Shown here one piece after another: positions 9,260 to 16,746 of a DNA stretch of 64,000 bases. The translations under genes and the position numbers were made by a program. Location of the stretch: positions 1,116,001 through 1,180,000 of the forward strand of contig NZ_JACGWV010000001.1 in the NCBI RefSeq assembly GCF_014137995.1, given 5' to 3'. This stretch comes from Promicromonospora sukumoe. Its GTDB lineage: Bacteria; Actinomycetota; Actinomycetes; Actinomycetales; Cellulomonadaceae. Every line of letters starts with the position of its first letter. The first letter of the stretch is position 1. Under the pieces are notes generated by a model, which saw only the letters and a program-made list of their open reading frames with translations, had not been told where the DNA came from and searched no databases.

Positions 9260-9302
9260 GCACGGCGACAGGACGCTCCCACCTCACGTCCGGTCGCCGT
9301 GC
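9260..9302 (+). terminator. Hairpin terminator after divIVA
   Basis: Sixteen-base arms with one mismatch (GCACGGCGACAGGACG against its partner at 9287-9302) and an 11-base loop begin 21 bases after the divIVA stop. Confidence 0.7.
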
Positions 9303-9328
9303 GAGTTGTGCGCCAGGCGCACATCATG

Positions 9329-9353
9329 GGGGCACGCCACACCGGCGTGCCCC
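9329..9353 (+). terminator. Second hairpin between divIVA and the DksA-like gene
   Basis: Perfect 10-bp stem GGGGCACGCC / GGCGTGCCCC with a 5-base loop. Partially complementary outer flanks (from about 9311 to 9371) could extend it. It is either a tandem terminator or a leader structure for the next gene. Confidence 0.55.
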
Positions 9354-9424
9354 GTTGTGCGTCTGGCCGCTTGTGCTTACGCTTCGTGCACTTGACCACC
9401 GGGGGCGACCGTGAAGGGGAACCC

Positions 9425-9892
9425 ATGACCAAGATCACGACTGCGACGCGAGCGGCGATCAAGCAGGAGTTCCCGAACCTGACACGAGACGTGAAGAAGT
9501 TTCCCGTCCGTGACGGTGAAGAACCCTGGACCGTCCGCGAGGCGGAGGAGCTGGCCGCACTGCTCCTCGAGGACAAGGAGCGGCTGGAGCGCGAGCTCCT
9601 GGTCGCCGACCGTGAGCTGTCCGACCTGCTGCGGAACTCGGGCGACGGGGCCGGCGACGACCAGGCCGACTACGGCTCGAGCGCCCTGGAGCGTGAGCAG
9701 GAGCTGACGCTCGTCAACAACATGCGCGACCTCCTGGACCAGACGAACCACGCCCTCGGCCGGATCCGAAAGGGCACCTACGCCACGTGCGAGCTCACGG
9801 ACCTGCCGATCGGCAAGGCCCGGCTGCAGGCCTTCCCGAGGGCCACGCTCTCCGTCGAGGCGAAGGCGCGCGAAGAGCGCCGCGGGGCCTGA
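9425..9892 (+). CDS. TraR/DksA-family protein with degenerate zinc finger
   Basis: 155 residues. ATG 9425 is chosen because GAAGGGGAA lies just upstream; the frame is open further 5' but lacks a site. An alpha-helical N-terminus (EAEELAALLLEDKERLERELL) and the LGRIRKGTYATCELTDLPIGKARLQAFPRA-type C-terminus (given here in outline) match actinobacterial DksA/TraR relatives. These bind the RNA polymerase secondary channel or act as stress factors. Only one cysteine (TCEL) of the usual four zinc ligands remains; the other positions read Thr, Ser and Ala. The DksA tip aspartates are not obvious either, so a DksA-like transcription role is uncertain. Confidence 0.8.
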   Translation: MTKITTATRAAIKQEFPNLTRDVKKFPVRDGEEPWTVREAEELAALLLEDKERLERELLVADRELSDLLRNSGDGAGDDQADYGSSALEREQELTLVNNMRDLLDQTNHALGRIRKGTYATCELTDLPIGKARLQAFPRATLSVEAKAREERRGA

Positions 9893-9894
9893 GC

Positions 9895-9925
9895 GACCGG
9901 CGCGACGACGGTGTCGCGCCGGGTC
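9895..9925 (+). terminator. Hairpin after the DksA-like gene
   Basis: GACC-GGCGCGAC pairs with GTCGCGCC-GGGTC, with one bulge, starting 3 bases after the stop codon. Confidence 0.6.
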
Positions 9926-10087
9926 GCGTACCCGATATCAACGCTGTGATGTCTGAGTTACGTGCATACCTGATGCATTGGTATGGAGTTCGCTCCTGGA
10001 ATGTCGTATTTCACGCACCAGGGGCTCCGTGCATGGGTTCACGTTCCGATTGACAGGGTGAATTTCTCGCCGGATGCTCGTCCAGGT

Positions 10088-10107
10088 GAATCACACACGT
10101 GTGGTTC
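10088..10107. promoter_or_regulatory. TCACA-N4-TGTG dyad 40 bases before the secreted-protein start
   Basis: Arms GAATCACA and TGTGGTTC flank CACG; seven of eight positions pair, with one G-T. The spacer and core match the dyads before ftsZ and sepF. A looser relative (GATATCA...TGATGTC) is at 9934-9953 in the same 255-base gap. That gap is noticeably lower in GC than the genes around it and should contain the promoter. Confidence 0.5.
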
Positions 10108-10147
10108 ATCGTTCTTTTGACGGATGCCATTCGAGGGGGAAAACACA

Positions 10148-10696
10148 ATGATCCGAGGATTCCGTGCAACGTGTCGTGCCGGCGCTGCCGTGGCCATGTC
10201 GGCCGGGCTCATCGTCGCCGCTGCGACGGGTGCGAGCGCGCTGACCTTCGGCGACGCGCCTGAGGCGCTCGTGGTCAGCCCGTCCGAGGCCAGCGCGGTG
10301 CTCGGCGGGGTCGAGGGCGCTGTCGGCGTCGTCGGCGTGGACGGTGCGCTCGACGTGCTCGGCGCGACCCAGAACGCGGAGCTCCCCGAGGGGATCGACG
10401 GCGTGATGGTCCCCGAGGACGTCGCCACTGCTGGTGAGGTCGTCGAGATCGGTGGCGACGGCAGCTTCAACGCGCTGAACAACGTGTGCGTCGCCCCCTG
10501 GTACTGGGAGGGCCCGGGCAACCTGGACAGCACCGCGAACCTGACCGACTACCAGGCCTGCGGTGAGGGCGACGCCGTCATCGGTGGCGAGGACTCGGTC
10601 AACGTCCTGAACAACGTCTGCGTCGCGCCGTGGCACTGGGACGGCCCGCTGAACCTGTTCCAGACCGGTAACGTGACCGGCTACGCCGCTTGCTGA
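10148..10696 (+). CDS. Secreted protein with two Cys-containing tandem repeats, function unknown
   Basis: 182 residues. A Sec signal peptide (Arg-containing start, then AVAMSAGLIVAAATGASA, cleavage before LTFG) leads into an Ala/Gly/Val-rich middle. Two tandem repeats of about 37 residues follow (approximately 109-145 and 146-182). Both contain NNVCVAPWxWxGPxNL and end YxAC, giving four cysteines that could form two disulfides. I do not recognise the family. The small size, paired cysteines and Gly/Val/Asn content recall chaplin-like surface proteins, but the chaplin signature is absent. ATG 10148 follows GAGGGGAAA. A strong terminator closes the gene, so it is monocistronic. Confidence 0.8.
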   Translation: MIRGFRATCRAGAAVAMSAGLIVAAATGASALTFGDAPEALVVSPSEASAVLGGVEGAVGVVGVDGALDVLGATQNAELPEGIDGVMVPEDVATAGEVVEIGGDGSFNALNNVCVAPWYWEGPGNLDSTANLTDYQACGEGDAVIGGEDSVNVLNNVCVAPWHWDGPLNLFQTGNVTGYAAC

Positions 10697-10753
10697 CGCA
10701 CCAGCGTCAATTGACTCCCGCCGTGCGGTGACACGGCGTTGATGTCGCACCAG

Positions 10754-10791
10754 ACGAGGCCCTTTCCCGGGATTCCGGGAAAGGGCCTCGT
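10754..10791 (+). terminator. Perfect 17-bp hairpin terminator
   Basis: ACGAGGCCCTTTCCCGG pairs perfectly with its complement across a GATT loop, followed by TGTTCGTTC. It ends the secreted repeat-protein transcript. The remaining 180 bases before lspA show nothing else definite. Confidence 0.85.
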
Positions 10792-10973
10792 TGTTCGTTC
10801 CGGGGTGGTCCGACATTCCGTGGCTCTTTACCCGTAAGCGCCATTTTCCGGGGATTCGCCATGTGCGGTGGAAATCGCTCGTGGCCCGGTTGCCGGCAGT
10901 GTGTCGCCGGGCCTTCCGCGTGACGCCGGGCACCGGGCCCGGCAGGGGCTCCGGGCGTGGGAGACTTTGCCTG

Positions 10974-11612
10974 ATGTCTACTCCCGCTGAACCCTCCGCC
11001 GTGGCCGGTGACGAGACGAGTCCCGCAGCCACACCCTCGCCGTCCGGCAGCCGCGTGCTCGTGACCTGGACGCTCGTCCTCGCGGCCTTCGTCCTGGCCG
11101 TCGACCAGCTCACGAAGTGGTGGGCCGAGTCCGCGCTGGCCGTGAACGCCGAGCCGATCCCGCTCGTCGGCGACCTGCTCGGGCTGCGCCTCATCTACAA
11201 CCCCGGCGCCGCGCTGTCGATCGCCTCGGGCTACACCTGGATCCTGACCATCGTCGTGACGGTGGTCGTGGTCTTCATCGTGCGGGCGATCGGCCGCCTC
11301 GGGTCGCGCGGCTGGGCCGTCGCGCTGGGCCTGCTGCTCGGCGGCGCCGTCGGCAACCTGATCGACCGCCTGGCGCGGGAGCCCGGGTTCGCGCGCGGCC
11401 ACGTCGTGGACTTCATCGACTACGCCGGCTACTTCGTGGGCAACGTGGCCGACATCGCCGTCGTCGGGGCCGCCGTGCTGATCGCGCTGCTGTCCCTGCG
11501 GGGGATCGGCCTGGACGGCAAGCGGCACACCGACGAGGAGCCGGAGTCCAGCCCGGAGTCCGGCAAGGCCGACGGCGGCGCGTCCGACGGCGGTACGGCC
11601 GACCCCGCCTGA
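10974..11612 (+). CDS. lspA: LspA, prolipoprotein signal peptidase
   Basis: Aspartic peptidase of the inner membrane that removes lipoprotein signal peptides. 212 residues with four hydrophobic helices. Family motifs are [15 protein letters not shown], the catalytic Asp in [11 protein letters not shown], and the second catalytic Asp in NVADIAV. The N-terminal 25 residues and the acidic Ser/Gly-rich tail from about 185 are extensions common in actinobacteria. ATG 10974 is taken because upstream codons look non-coding. The lipoproteins in this window (34771, 39905 and 62079 genes) would be substrates. The stop overlaps the next start (TGATG). Confidence 0.93.
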   Translation: MSTPAEPSAVAGDETSPAATPSPSGSRVLVTWTLVLAAFVLAVDQLTKWWAESALAVNAEPIPLVGDLLGLRLIYNPGAALSIASGYTWILTIVVTVVVVFIVRAIGRLGSRGWAVALGLLLGGAVGNLIDRLAREPGFARGHVVDFIDYAGYFVGNVADIAVVGAAVLIALLSLRGIGLDGKRHTDEEPESSPESGKADGGASDGGTADPA

Positions 11613-12541
11613 TGGCGCTGCGCACCCTGCCCGTCCCGGACGGTCTCGCGGGCGACCGGGTCGACGCCGCGCTGGCGCGCATGCTCGGGTTCTCCCGGAC
11701 CCGCGCGGCGGAGCTCGCCGAGGCGGGCGCCGTCTCGCTCGACGGCCACCAGGTGGGCAAGTCGGACCGCGTCGTCGCGGGCGGCTGGCTCGAGGTGGAC
11801 ATGCCGGAGGAGCGGCCCGCCGTCGAGGTCGTCGCGGAGCCGGTGCCCGGCATGGGCATCGTGTACGACGACGACGACCTGGTCGTGATCGACAAGCCCG
11901 TCGGCGTGGCGGCGCACCCGTCGCCGGGCTGGACCGGCCCCACCGTGGTCGGGGCGCTGGTCGCCGCGGGATACCGCGTCTCCACGTCGGGCGCCGCGGA
12001 GCGCCAGGGGATCGTGCACCGGCTCGACGTCGGTACGTCGGGCCTGATGGTCGTGGCGAAGTCGGAGGTCGCGTACACGGGCCTCAAGCGCGCCTTCAAG
12101 GAGCGCACGGTCGACAAGGTCTACCACGCGCTCGCGCAGGGCCACCCGGACCCGACGTCGGGCACGATCGACGCGCCGATCGGCCGGCACCCCAGCTCGG
12201 ACTGGAAGTTCGCGGTCACCGCCGACGGCAAGGCGTCGGTGACGCACTACGAGACGCTGGAGATGCTGTCCGCGGCGTCGCTGATGGAGGTGCACCTGGA
12301 GACCGGGCGCACCCACCAGATCCGCGTGCACTTCGCGGCCCTGCGCCACCCGCTCGTGGGCGACCTGACCTACGGCGCGGACCCGGTGCTGGCCTCCAAG
12401 GTGGGGCTCACCCGGCAGTGGCTGCACGCGCACCGGCTGGGTTTCGAGCACCCGGTGACCGGCCGCTGGGTCGAGGTGGAGTCGCCGTACCCGGCCGACC
12501 TGGAGGCCGCGCTCGATGTGGTGCGGGGTGCGTACACCTGA
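11612..12541 (+). CDS. RluD-family 23S rRNA pseudouridine synthase
   Basis: 309 residues. An N-terminal S4 RNA-binding domain ([20 protein letters not shown], about 14-75) precedes the catalytic domain. The active-site Asp lies in [15 protein letters not shown] (about residue 137), and [11 protein letters not shown] is the other family signature. The family isomerises uridines in 23S rRNA helix 69 and related sites. The start is fixed by the TGATG overlap with lspA. The lspA-rluD pair is a conserved bacterial arrangement. Confidence 0.9.
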   Translation: MALRTLPVPDGLAGDRVDAALARMLGFSRTRAAELAEAGAVSLDGHQVGKSDRVVAGGWLEVDMPEERPAVEVVAEPVPGMGIVYDDDDLVVIDKPVGVAAHPSPGWTGPTVVGALVAAGYRVSTSGAAERQGIVHRLDVGTSGLMVVAKSEVAYTGLKRAFKERTVDKVYHALAQGHPDPTSGTIDAPIGRHPSSDWKFAVTADGKASVTHYETLEMLSAASLMEVHLETGRTHQIRVHFAALRHPLVGDLTYGADPVLASKVGLTRQWLHAHRLGFEHPVTGRWVEVESPYPADLEAALDVVRGAYT

Positions 12542-12603
12542 TGTGAGAAGTGGCTCGGCGTTGCTGGGCCGGAGTGTCGGAGAGCCGTCCTAAGATCGTG
12601 GAC

Positions 12604-15600
12604 ATGCCCTCCGCCACCGCTTCGAAGAGCGACGACTTCGTCCACCTCCACGTCCACACAGAGTTCTCGATGCTGGACGGCGCGGCCCGGATCGGCGACC
12701 TCATGGAGGAGGTCGGGCGGCAGGGGCAGCACGCCATCGCGACGACCGACCACGGGTACCTGTTCGGGGCGCACGAGTTCTGGGCGCAGGCGCAGAAGGC
12801 GGGCATCAAGCCGATCATCGGCGTCGAGGCGTACATCACGCCGGGCACCAGCCGGTTCGACCAGACCCGCGTGCGCTACGGCGAGGCGGGCCAGGAGTCG
12901 GACGACGTCTCGGCGCGCGGTGCGTACACGCACATGACGCTGCTGAGCAAGAACAACACCGGCATGCACAACCTGTTCCGGGCGTCCTCCCTGGCCTCCC
13001 TGGAGGGCCAGATGGGCAAGTGGCCCCGGATGGACCGCGACCTGCTGGAGCGGTACTCGGACGGGCTCATCGCGACGACGGGCTGCCCGTCGGGCGAGAT
13101 CCAGACGCGGCTGCGGCTGGGCCAGTGGGACGAGGCGGTGCGCCAGGCGGGCGAGCTGCAGGAGATCTTCGGCAAGGAGAACTACTACGTCGAGCTGATG
13201 GACCACGGGCTCTCCATCGAGACCCGGGTGACCAAGGAGCTCCTCGAGCTGTCCAAGACCATCGGCGCGAAGCTCGTCGCGACCAACGACCTGCACTACG
13301 TGCGCGAGGAGGACTCGACCAGCCAGGAGGCCCTGCTGGCGATCAACTCCGGCTCCACGCTGGACGACCCGAACCGCTTCAAGTTCGACGGTTCCGGCTA
13401 CTACGTGAAGTCCGCCGCCGAGATGCGGAAGGTCTTCAAGGAGCTGCCCGAGGCGTGCGACAACACGCTGCTCATCGCCGAGCAGTGCGAGGTCTCGTTC
13501 GACACCTCGGCCAACTACATGCCCCGCTTCCCCGTGCCGGACGGCGAGGACGAGATCTCCTGGTTCATCAAGGAGGTCGAGGCAGGCCTGCGCCGCCGGT
13601 ACCCGAACGGCTACTCGGACGACGTGCGCAAGCAGGCCGACTACGAGGTCGAGGTCATCATCCAGATGGGCTTCCCGGGGTACTTCCTCGTGGTCGCCGA
13701 CTTCATCAACTGGTCCAAGGACCAGGGCATCCGGGTAGGGCCGGGGCGTGGTTCGGCCGCCGGGTCGATGGTGTCCTACCTGATGGGCATCACCGAGCTG
13801 GACCCGCTGGAGCACGGCCTCATCTTCGAGCGCTTCCTCAACCCGGAGCGCGTCTCCATGCCCGACGTCGACGTCGACTTCGACGAGCGTCGGCGCGGTG
13901 AGGCCATCCGGTACGTGACGGAGAAGTACGGCGACGACCGCGTGGCCCAGATCGTCACCTACGGCACCATCAAGGCCAAGCAGGCGCTCAAGGACTCCGC
14001 CCGGCTGCTCGGCATGCCGTACGCCATGGGGGAGAAGCTCACCAAGGCGATGCCGCCCGCCGTCATGGGCAAGGACATCTCCCTCAGCGGCATCTTCGAC
14101 CCGAAGGACAAGCGGTACTCGGAGGCGGCGGAGTTCCGCCAGGTCCACGAGACCGACCCCGAGGCGCAGCGCGTCGTCGAGCTCGCGCGCGGTATCGAGG
14201 GCCTGAAGCGCCAGTGGGGCGTGCACGCGGCCGGCGTCATCATGTCGAGCGACCCGCTGATCGACATCATCCCGATCATGAAGCGCCCGCAGGACGGCGC
14301 GATCATCACGCAGTTCGACTACCCGACGTCCGAGGGCCTCGGCCTGATCAAGATGGACTTCCTGGGTCTGCGCAACCTCACGATCCTCGACGACGCGCTC
14401 GAGAACATCGTGATGAACGGCAAGGACCCGGTCGACATCGAGAACGTGGCGCTCGACGACAAGCCCACCTACGACCTGCTCGCCAGCGGCAACACGCTCG
14501 GCGTGTTCCAGCTCGACGGCGGCGCCATGCGGTCACTGCTGCGACAGATGCGGCCCGACAACTTCGAGGACGTCTCCGCCGTCATCGCCCTGTACCGGCC
14601 CGGGCCGATGGGCATGAACTCGCACATCAACTACGCGCTGCGGAAGAACAACCAGCAGCAGATCGAGGCGATCCACTCGGAGGTCGTCGAACCGTTCGCG
14701 GAGATCCTCGACGAGACCTACGGCCTGATCGTCTACCAGGAGCAGGTCCAGCGCGCCGCCCAGATCATGGCCGGCTACTCGCTCGGACAGGCCGACCTGC
14801 TCCGCCGTGCCATGGGCAAGAAGAAGCCCGAGGTGCTGGCCAAGGAGTACGTCAACTTCGAGAAGGGCGCCAAGGAGAAGGGGTACAGCGCCGCCGCGAT
14901 CAAGGCGGTCTGGGACACCCTGGTCCCGTTCGCCGGCTACGCCTTCAACAAGGCGCACTCCGCCGGCTACGGCCTCGTCGCCTACTGGACCGCGTACCTC
15001 AAGGCGAACTACCCCGCCGAGTACATGGCCGGCCTGCTGCAGTCGGTGGGTGACAACAAGGACAAGATGGCGCTCTACCTCAACGAGTGCCGTCGCATGG
15101 GCATCACGGTGCTCCCGCCGGACGTCAACGACTCCGCGGCCAAGTTCACGGCCGTCGGCGGCGACATCCGCTTCGGCCTCACCGGTGTGCGGAACGTGGG
15201 CCGCAACGTCGTCGACGCGATCGTCGAGGCCCGCGAGGAGAAGGGCACCTACACGTCCTTCCAGGACTTCCTCGACAAGGTCCCCGCCCCCGTCTGCAAC
15301 AAGCGCACCATCGAGTCCCTCATCAAGGCCGGCGCGTTCGACTCGCTCGGCCACACCCGGCGCTCGCTGCTCGTGATCCATGAGCAGGCCGTGGACTCCG
15401 TGATCGGCGTGAAGCGCAAGGAGGCCGAGGGCCAGTTCGACCTCTTCGCCGACTTCGGCGGTGGTGGCGACGACGAGGGCATGGGCTTCTCGGTCGACGT
15501 GCCGGACCTGCCGGACTGGGAGAAGAAGCAGAAGCTCCAGTTCGAGCGGGAGATGCTCGGCCTGTACGTGAGCGACCACCCGCTGTCCGGGCTGGAGCAC

Positions 15601-16152
15601 GTGCTGCAGCGGGCGGCGGACACCTCGGTCGCCTCGCTGCTCGCCGACGAGAGCCGGCCGGACGGCTCCGTGGTGACCGTGGCGGGCCTGCTCACCTCGG
15701 TGCAGCGCAAGATGAGCAAGAACGGCAACCCGTGGGCGGCCGTGACCGTCGAGGACCTCGAGGGTGCCGTCGAGGTCATGTTCTTCGGCGAGACCTATCT
15801 CGCCTACTCGACGATGCTGGCCGAGGACCAGGTCGTGGTGCTGCGCGGCAGGGTGCGACGCCGTGACGAGTCCATGCAGCTGCAGGCCATGGAGGTGGCC
15901 CTGCCGGACATCACGGTGGGCTCCGACTCGCCGCTGTCCGTGACCATGCCGCACACGCGCGCGATCGAGTCGGTCGTGGTCCGGCTGCGCGAGGTGCTCG
16001 CGACACATCCCGGATCGGCGGAGGTACACATCGCCGTGGCGGAGCCCGGGAAGCGGACCGTCGTGCGGGCCGCCGACAGCTTGCGGGTGGAGAAGTCGCC
16101 CGCGCTGTTCGGCGACCTCAAGGCGCTGCTCGGCCAGGGCTGCCTCTCGTGA
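12604..16152 (+). CDS. dnaE: DnaE1, DNA polymerase III alpha subunit
   Basis: Main replicative polymerase, 1182 residues. The N-terminal PHP domain begins FVHLHVHTEFSMLDG, with metal ligands of the proofreading exonuclease type found in actinobacterial DnaE1. GPGRGSAAGSMVSY is a C-family polymerase core motif. The catalytic acidic triplet is in MPDVDVDFDERRR (about residue 420). Tandem HhH, OB-fold (GSVVTVAGLLTSVQRK) and C-terminal regions follow. ATG 12604 is preferred to upstream codons because homology begins soon after it, though no good ribosome site is seen. It overlaps the Nudix gene by GTGA. Confidence 0.96.
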   Translation: MPSATASKSDDFVHLHVHTEFSMLDGAARIGDLMEEVGRQGQHAIATTDHGYLFGAHEFWAQAQKAGIKPIIGVEAYITPGTSRFDQTRVRYGEAGQESDDVSARGAYTHMTLLSKNNTGMHNLFRASSLASLEGQMGKWPRMDRDLLERYSDGLIATTGCPSGEIQTRLRLGQWDEAVRQAGELQEIFGKENYYVELMDHGLSIETRVTKELLELSKTIGAKLVATNDLHYVREEDSTSQEALLAINSGSTLDDPNRFKFDGSGYYVKSAAEMRKVFKELPEACDNTLLIAEQCEVSFDTSANYMPRFPVPDGEDEISWFIKEVEAGLRRRYPNGYSDDVRKQADYEVEVIIQMGFPGYFLVVADFINWSKDQGIRVGPGRGSAAGSMVSYLMGITELDPLEHGLIFERFLNPERVSMPDVDVDFDERRRGEAIRYVTEKYGDDRVAQIVTYGTIKAKQALKDSARLLGMPYAMGEKLTKAMPPAVMGKDISLSGIFDPKDKRYSEAAEFRQVHETDPEAQRVVELARGIEGLKRQWGVHAAGVIMSSDPLIDIIPIMKRPQDGAIITQFDYPTSEGLGLIKMDFLGLRNLTILDDALENIVMNGKDPVDIENVALDDKPTYDLLASGNTLGVFQLDGGAMRSLLRQMRPDNFEDVSAVIALYRPGPMGMNSHINYALRKNNQQQIEAIHSEVVEPFAEILDETYGLIVYQEQVQRAAQIMAGYSLGQADLLRRAMGKKKPEVLAKEYVNFEKGAKEKGYSAAAIKAVWDTLVPFAGYAFNKAHSAGYGLVAYWTAYLKANYPAEYMAGLLQSVGDNKDKMALYLNECRRMGITVLPPDVNDSAAKFTAVGGDIRFGLTGVRNVGRNVVDAIVEAREEKGTYTSFQDFLDKVPAPVCNKRTIESLIKAGAFDSLGHTRRSLLVIHEQAVDSVIGVKRKEAEGQFDLFADFGGGGDDEGMGFSVDVPDLPDWEKKQKLQFEREMLGLYVSDHPLSGLEHVLQRAADTSVASLLADESRPDGSVVTVAGLLTSVQRKMSKNGNPWAAVTVEDLEGAVEVMFFGETYLAYSTMLAEDQVVVLRGRVRRRDESMQLQAMEVALPDITVGSDSPLSVTMPHTRAIESVVVRLREVLATHPGSAEVHIAVAEPGKRTVVRAADSLRVEKSPALFGDLKALLGQGCLS

Positions 16153-16673
16153 CCGAGGCCCCCGGCGCGGCCCCGGACCGGACCGACCGGTACGACGAGG
16201 GCGACCACGAGCGGTTCACGCTCGTGCCCGCGGCCTACCTGTACTTCCGGCGCGAGGGGCAGGTGCTGCTCCAGCTCCGGCAGGGCACCGGTTACCGCGA
16301 CGGCTTCTGGGCCTGCGCGGCCGCGGGGCACGTCGAGGAGGGCGAGTCGGTGATCGACGCCGCCGTGCGCGAGGCCCGCGAGGAGCTCGGCGTGGAGGTG
16401 GCACCCGAGGACGTCCGGCCGCTCACCGTGCTGCACCGGGGCGAGCCGGGCGGGCCTGCGATCGAGCAGCGGGTCGACTTCATGTTCGAGGTCACCCGCT
16501 GGACGGGGACGCCGTCGATCCAGGAGCCCGACAAGGCCGCCGACCTGGCCTGGTTCCCGTTCGTCGGGCTGCCGGACCCGGTCGTGCCGCACGAGCTCGC
16601 GGTGCTCCGCGCCGTCCACGACGCGGGCCGCCACGGCACGGACATGCCGCGGGTACTCACGTTCGGCTTCTGA
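16149..16673 (+). CDS. Nudix hydrolase
   Basis: 174 residues with an intact Nudix box GHVEEGESVIDAAVREAREELGV-type (G-x5-E-x7-REAREELG; residues about 58-80), so it should hydrolyse a nucleoside diphosphate derivative. The substrate cannot be read from sequence. The GTG start overlaps the dnaE stop by four bases, implying coupling to the polymerase gene. A house-cleaning role on damaged or unusual nucleotides is possible but is inference from the neighbour. Confidence 0.85.
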   Translation: MTEAPGAAPDRTDRYDEGDHERFTLVPAAYLYFRREGQVLLQLRQGTGYRDGFWACAAAGHVEEGESVIDAAVREAREELGVEVAPEDVRPLTVLHRGEPGGPAIEQRVDFMFEVTRWTGTPSIQEPDKAADLAWFPFVGLPDPVVPHELAVLRAVHDAGRHGTDMPRVLTFGF

Positions 16674-16683
16674 CCCTGCACCC

Positions 16684-16731
16684 ACGTGTCAGACGCTCAG
16701 GTCCCTCGGGGGACCTGAGCGTCTGACACGT
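16684..16731. terminator. 48-base palindrome between convergent genes (GTGTCAGAC family, copy 1)
   Basis: Two perfect 22-base arms (ACGTGTCAGACGCTCAGG and on) surround a 4-base loop. It lies between the convergent Nudix and subtilase genes, so it can serve as a bidirectional terminator. Near-identical palindromes lie at 39721, 50264 and 53197. Confidence 0.8.
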
Positions 16732-16746
16732 CTGGGGTGGTTCAGG

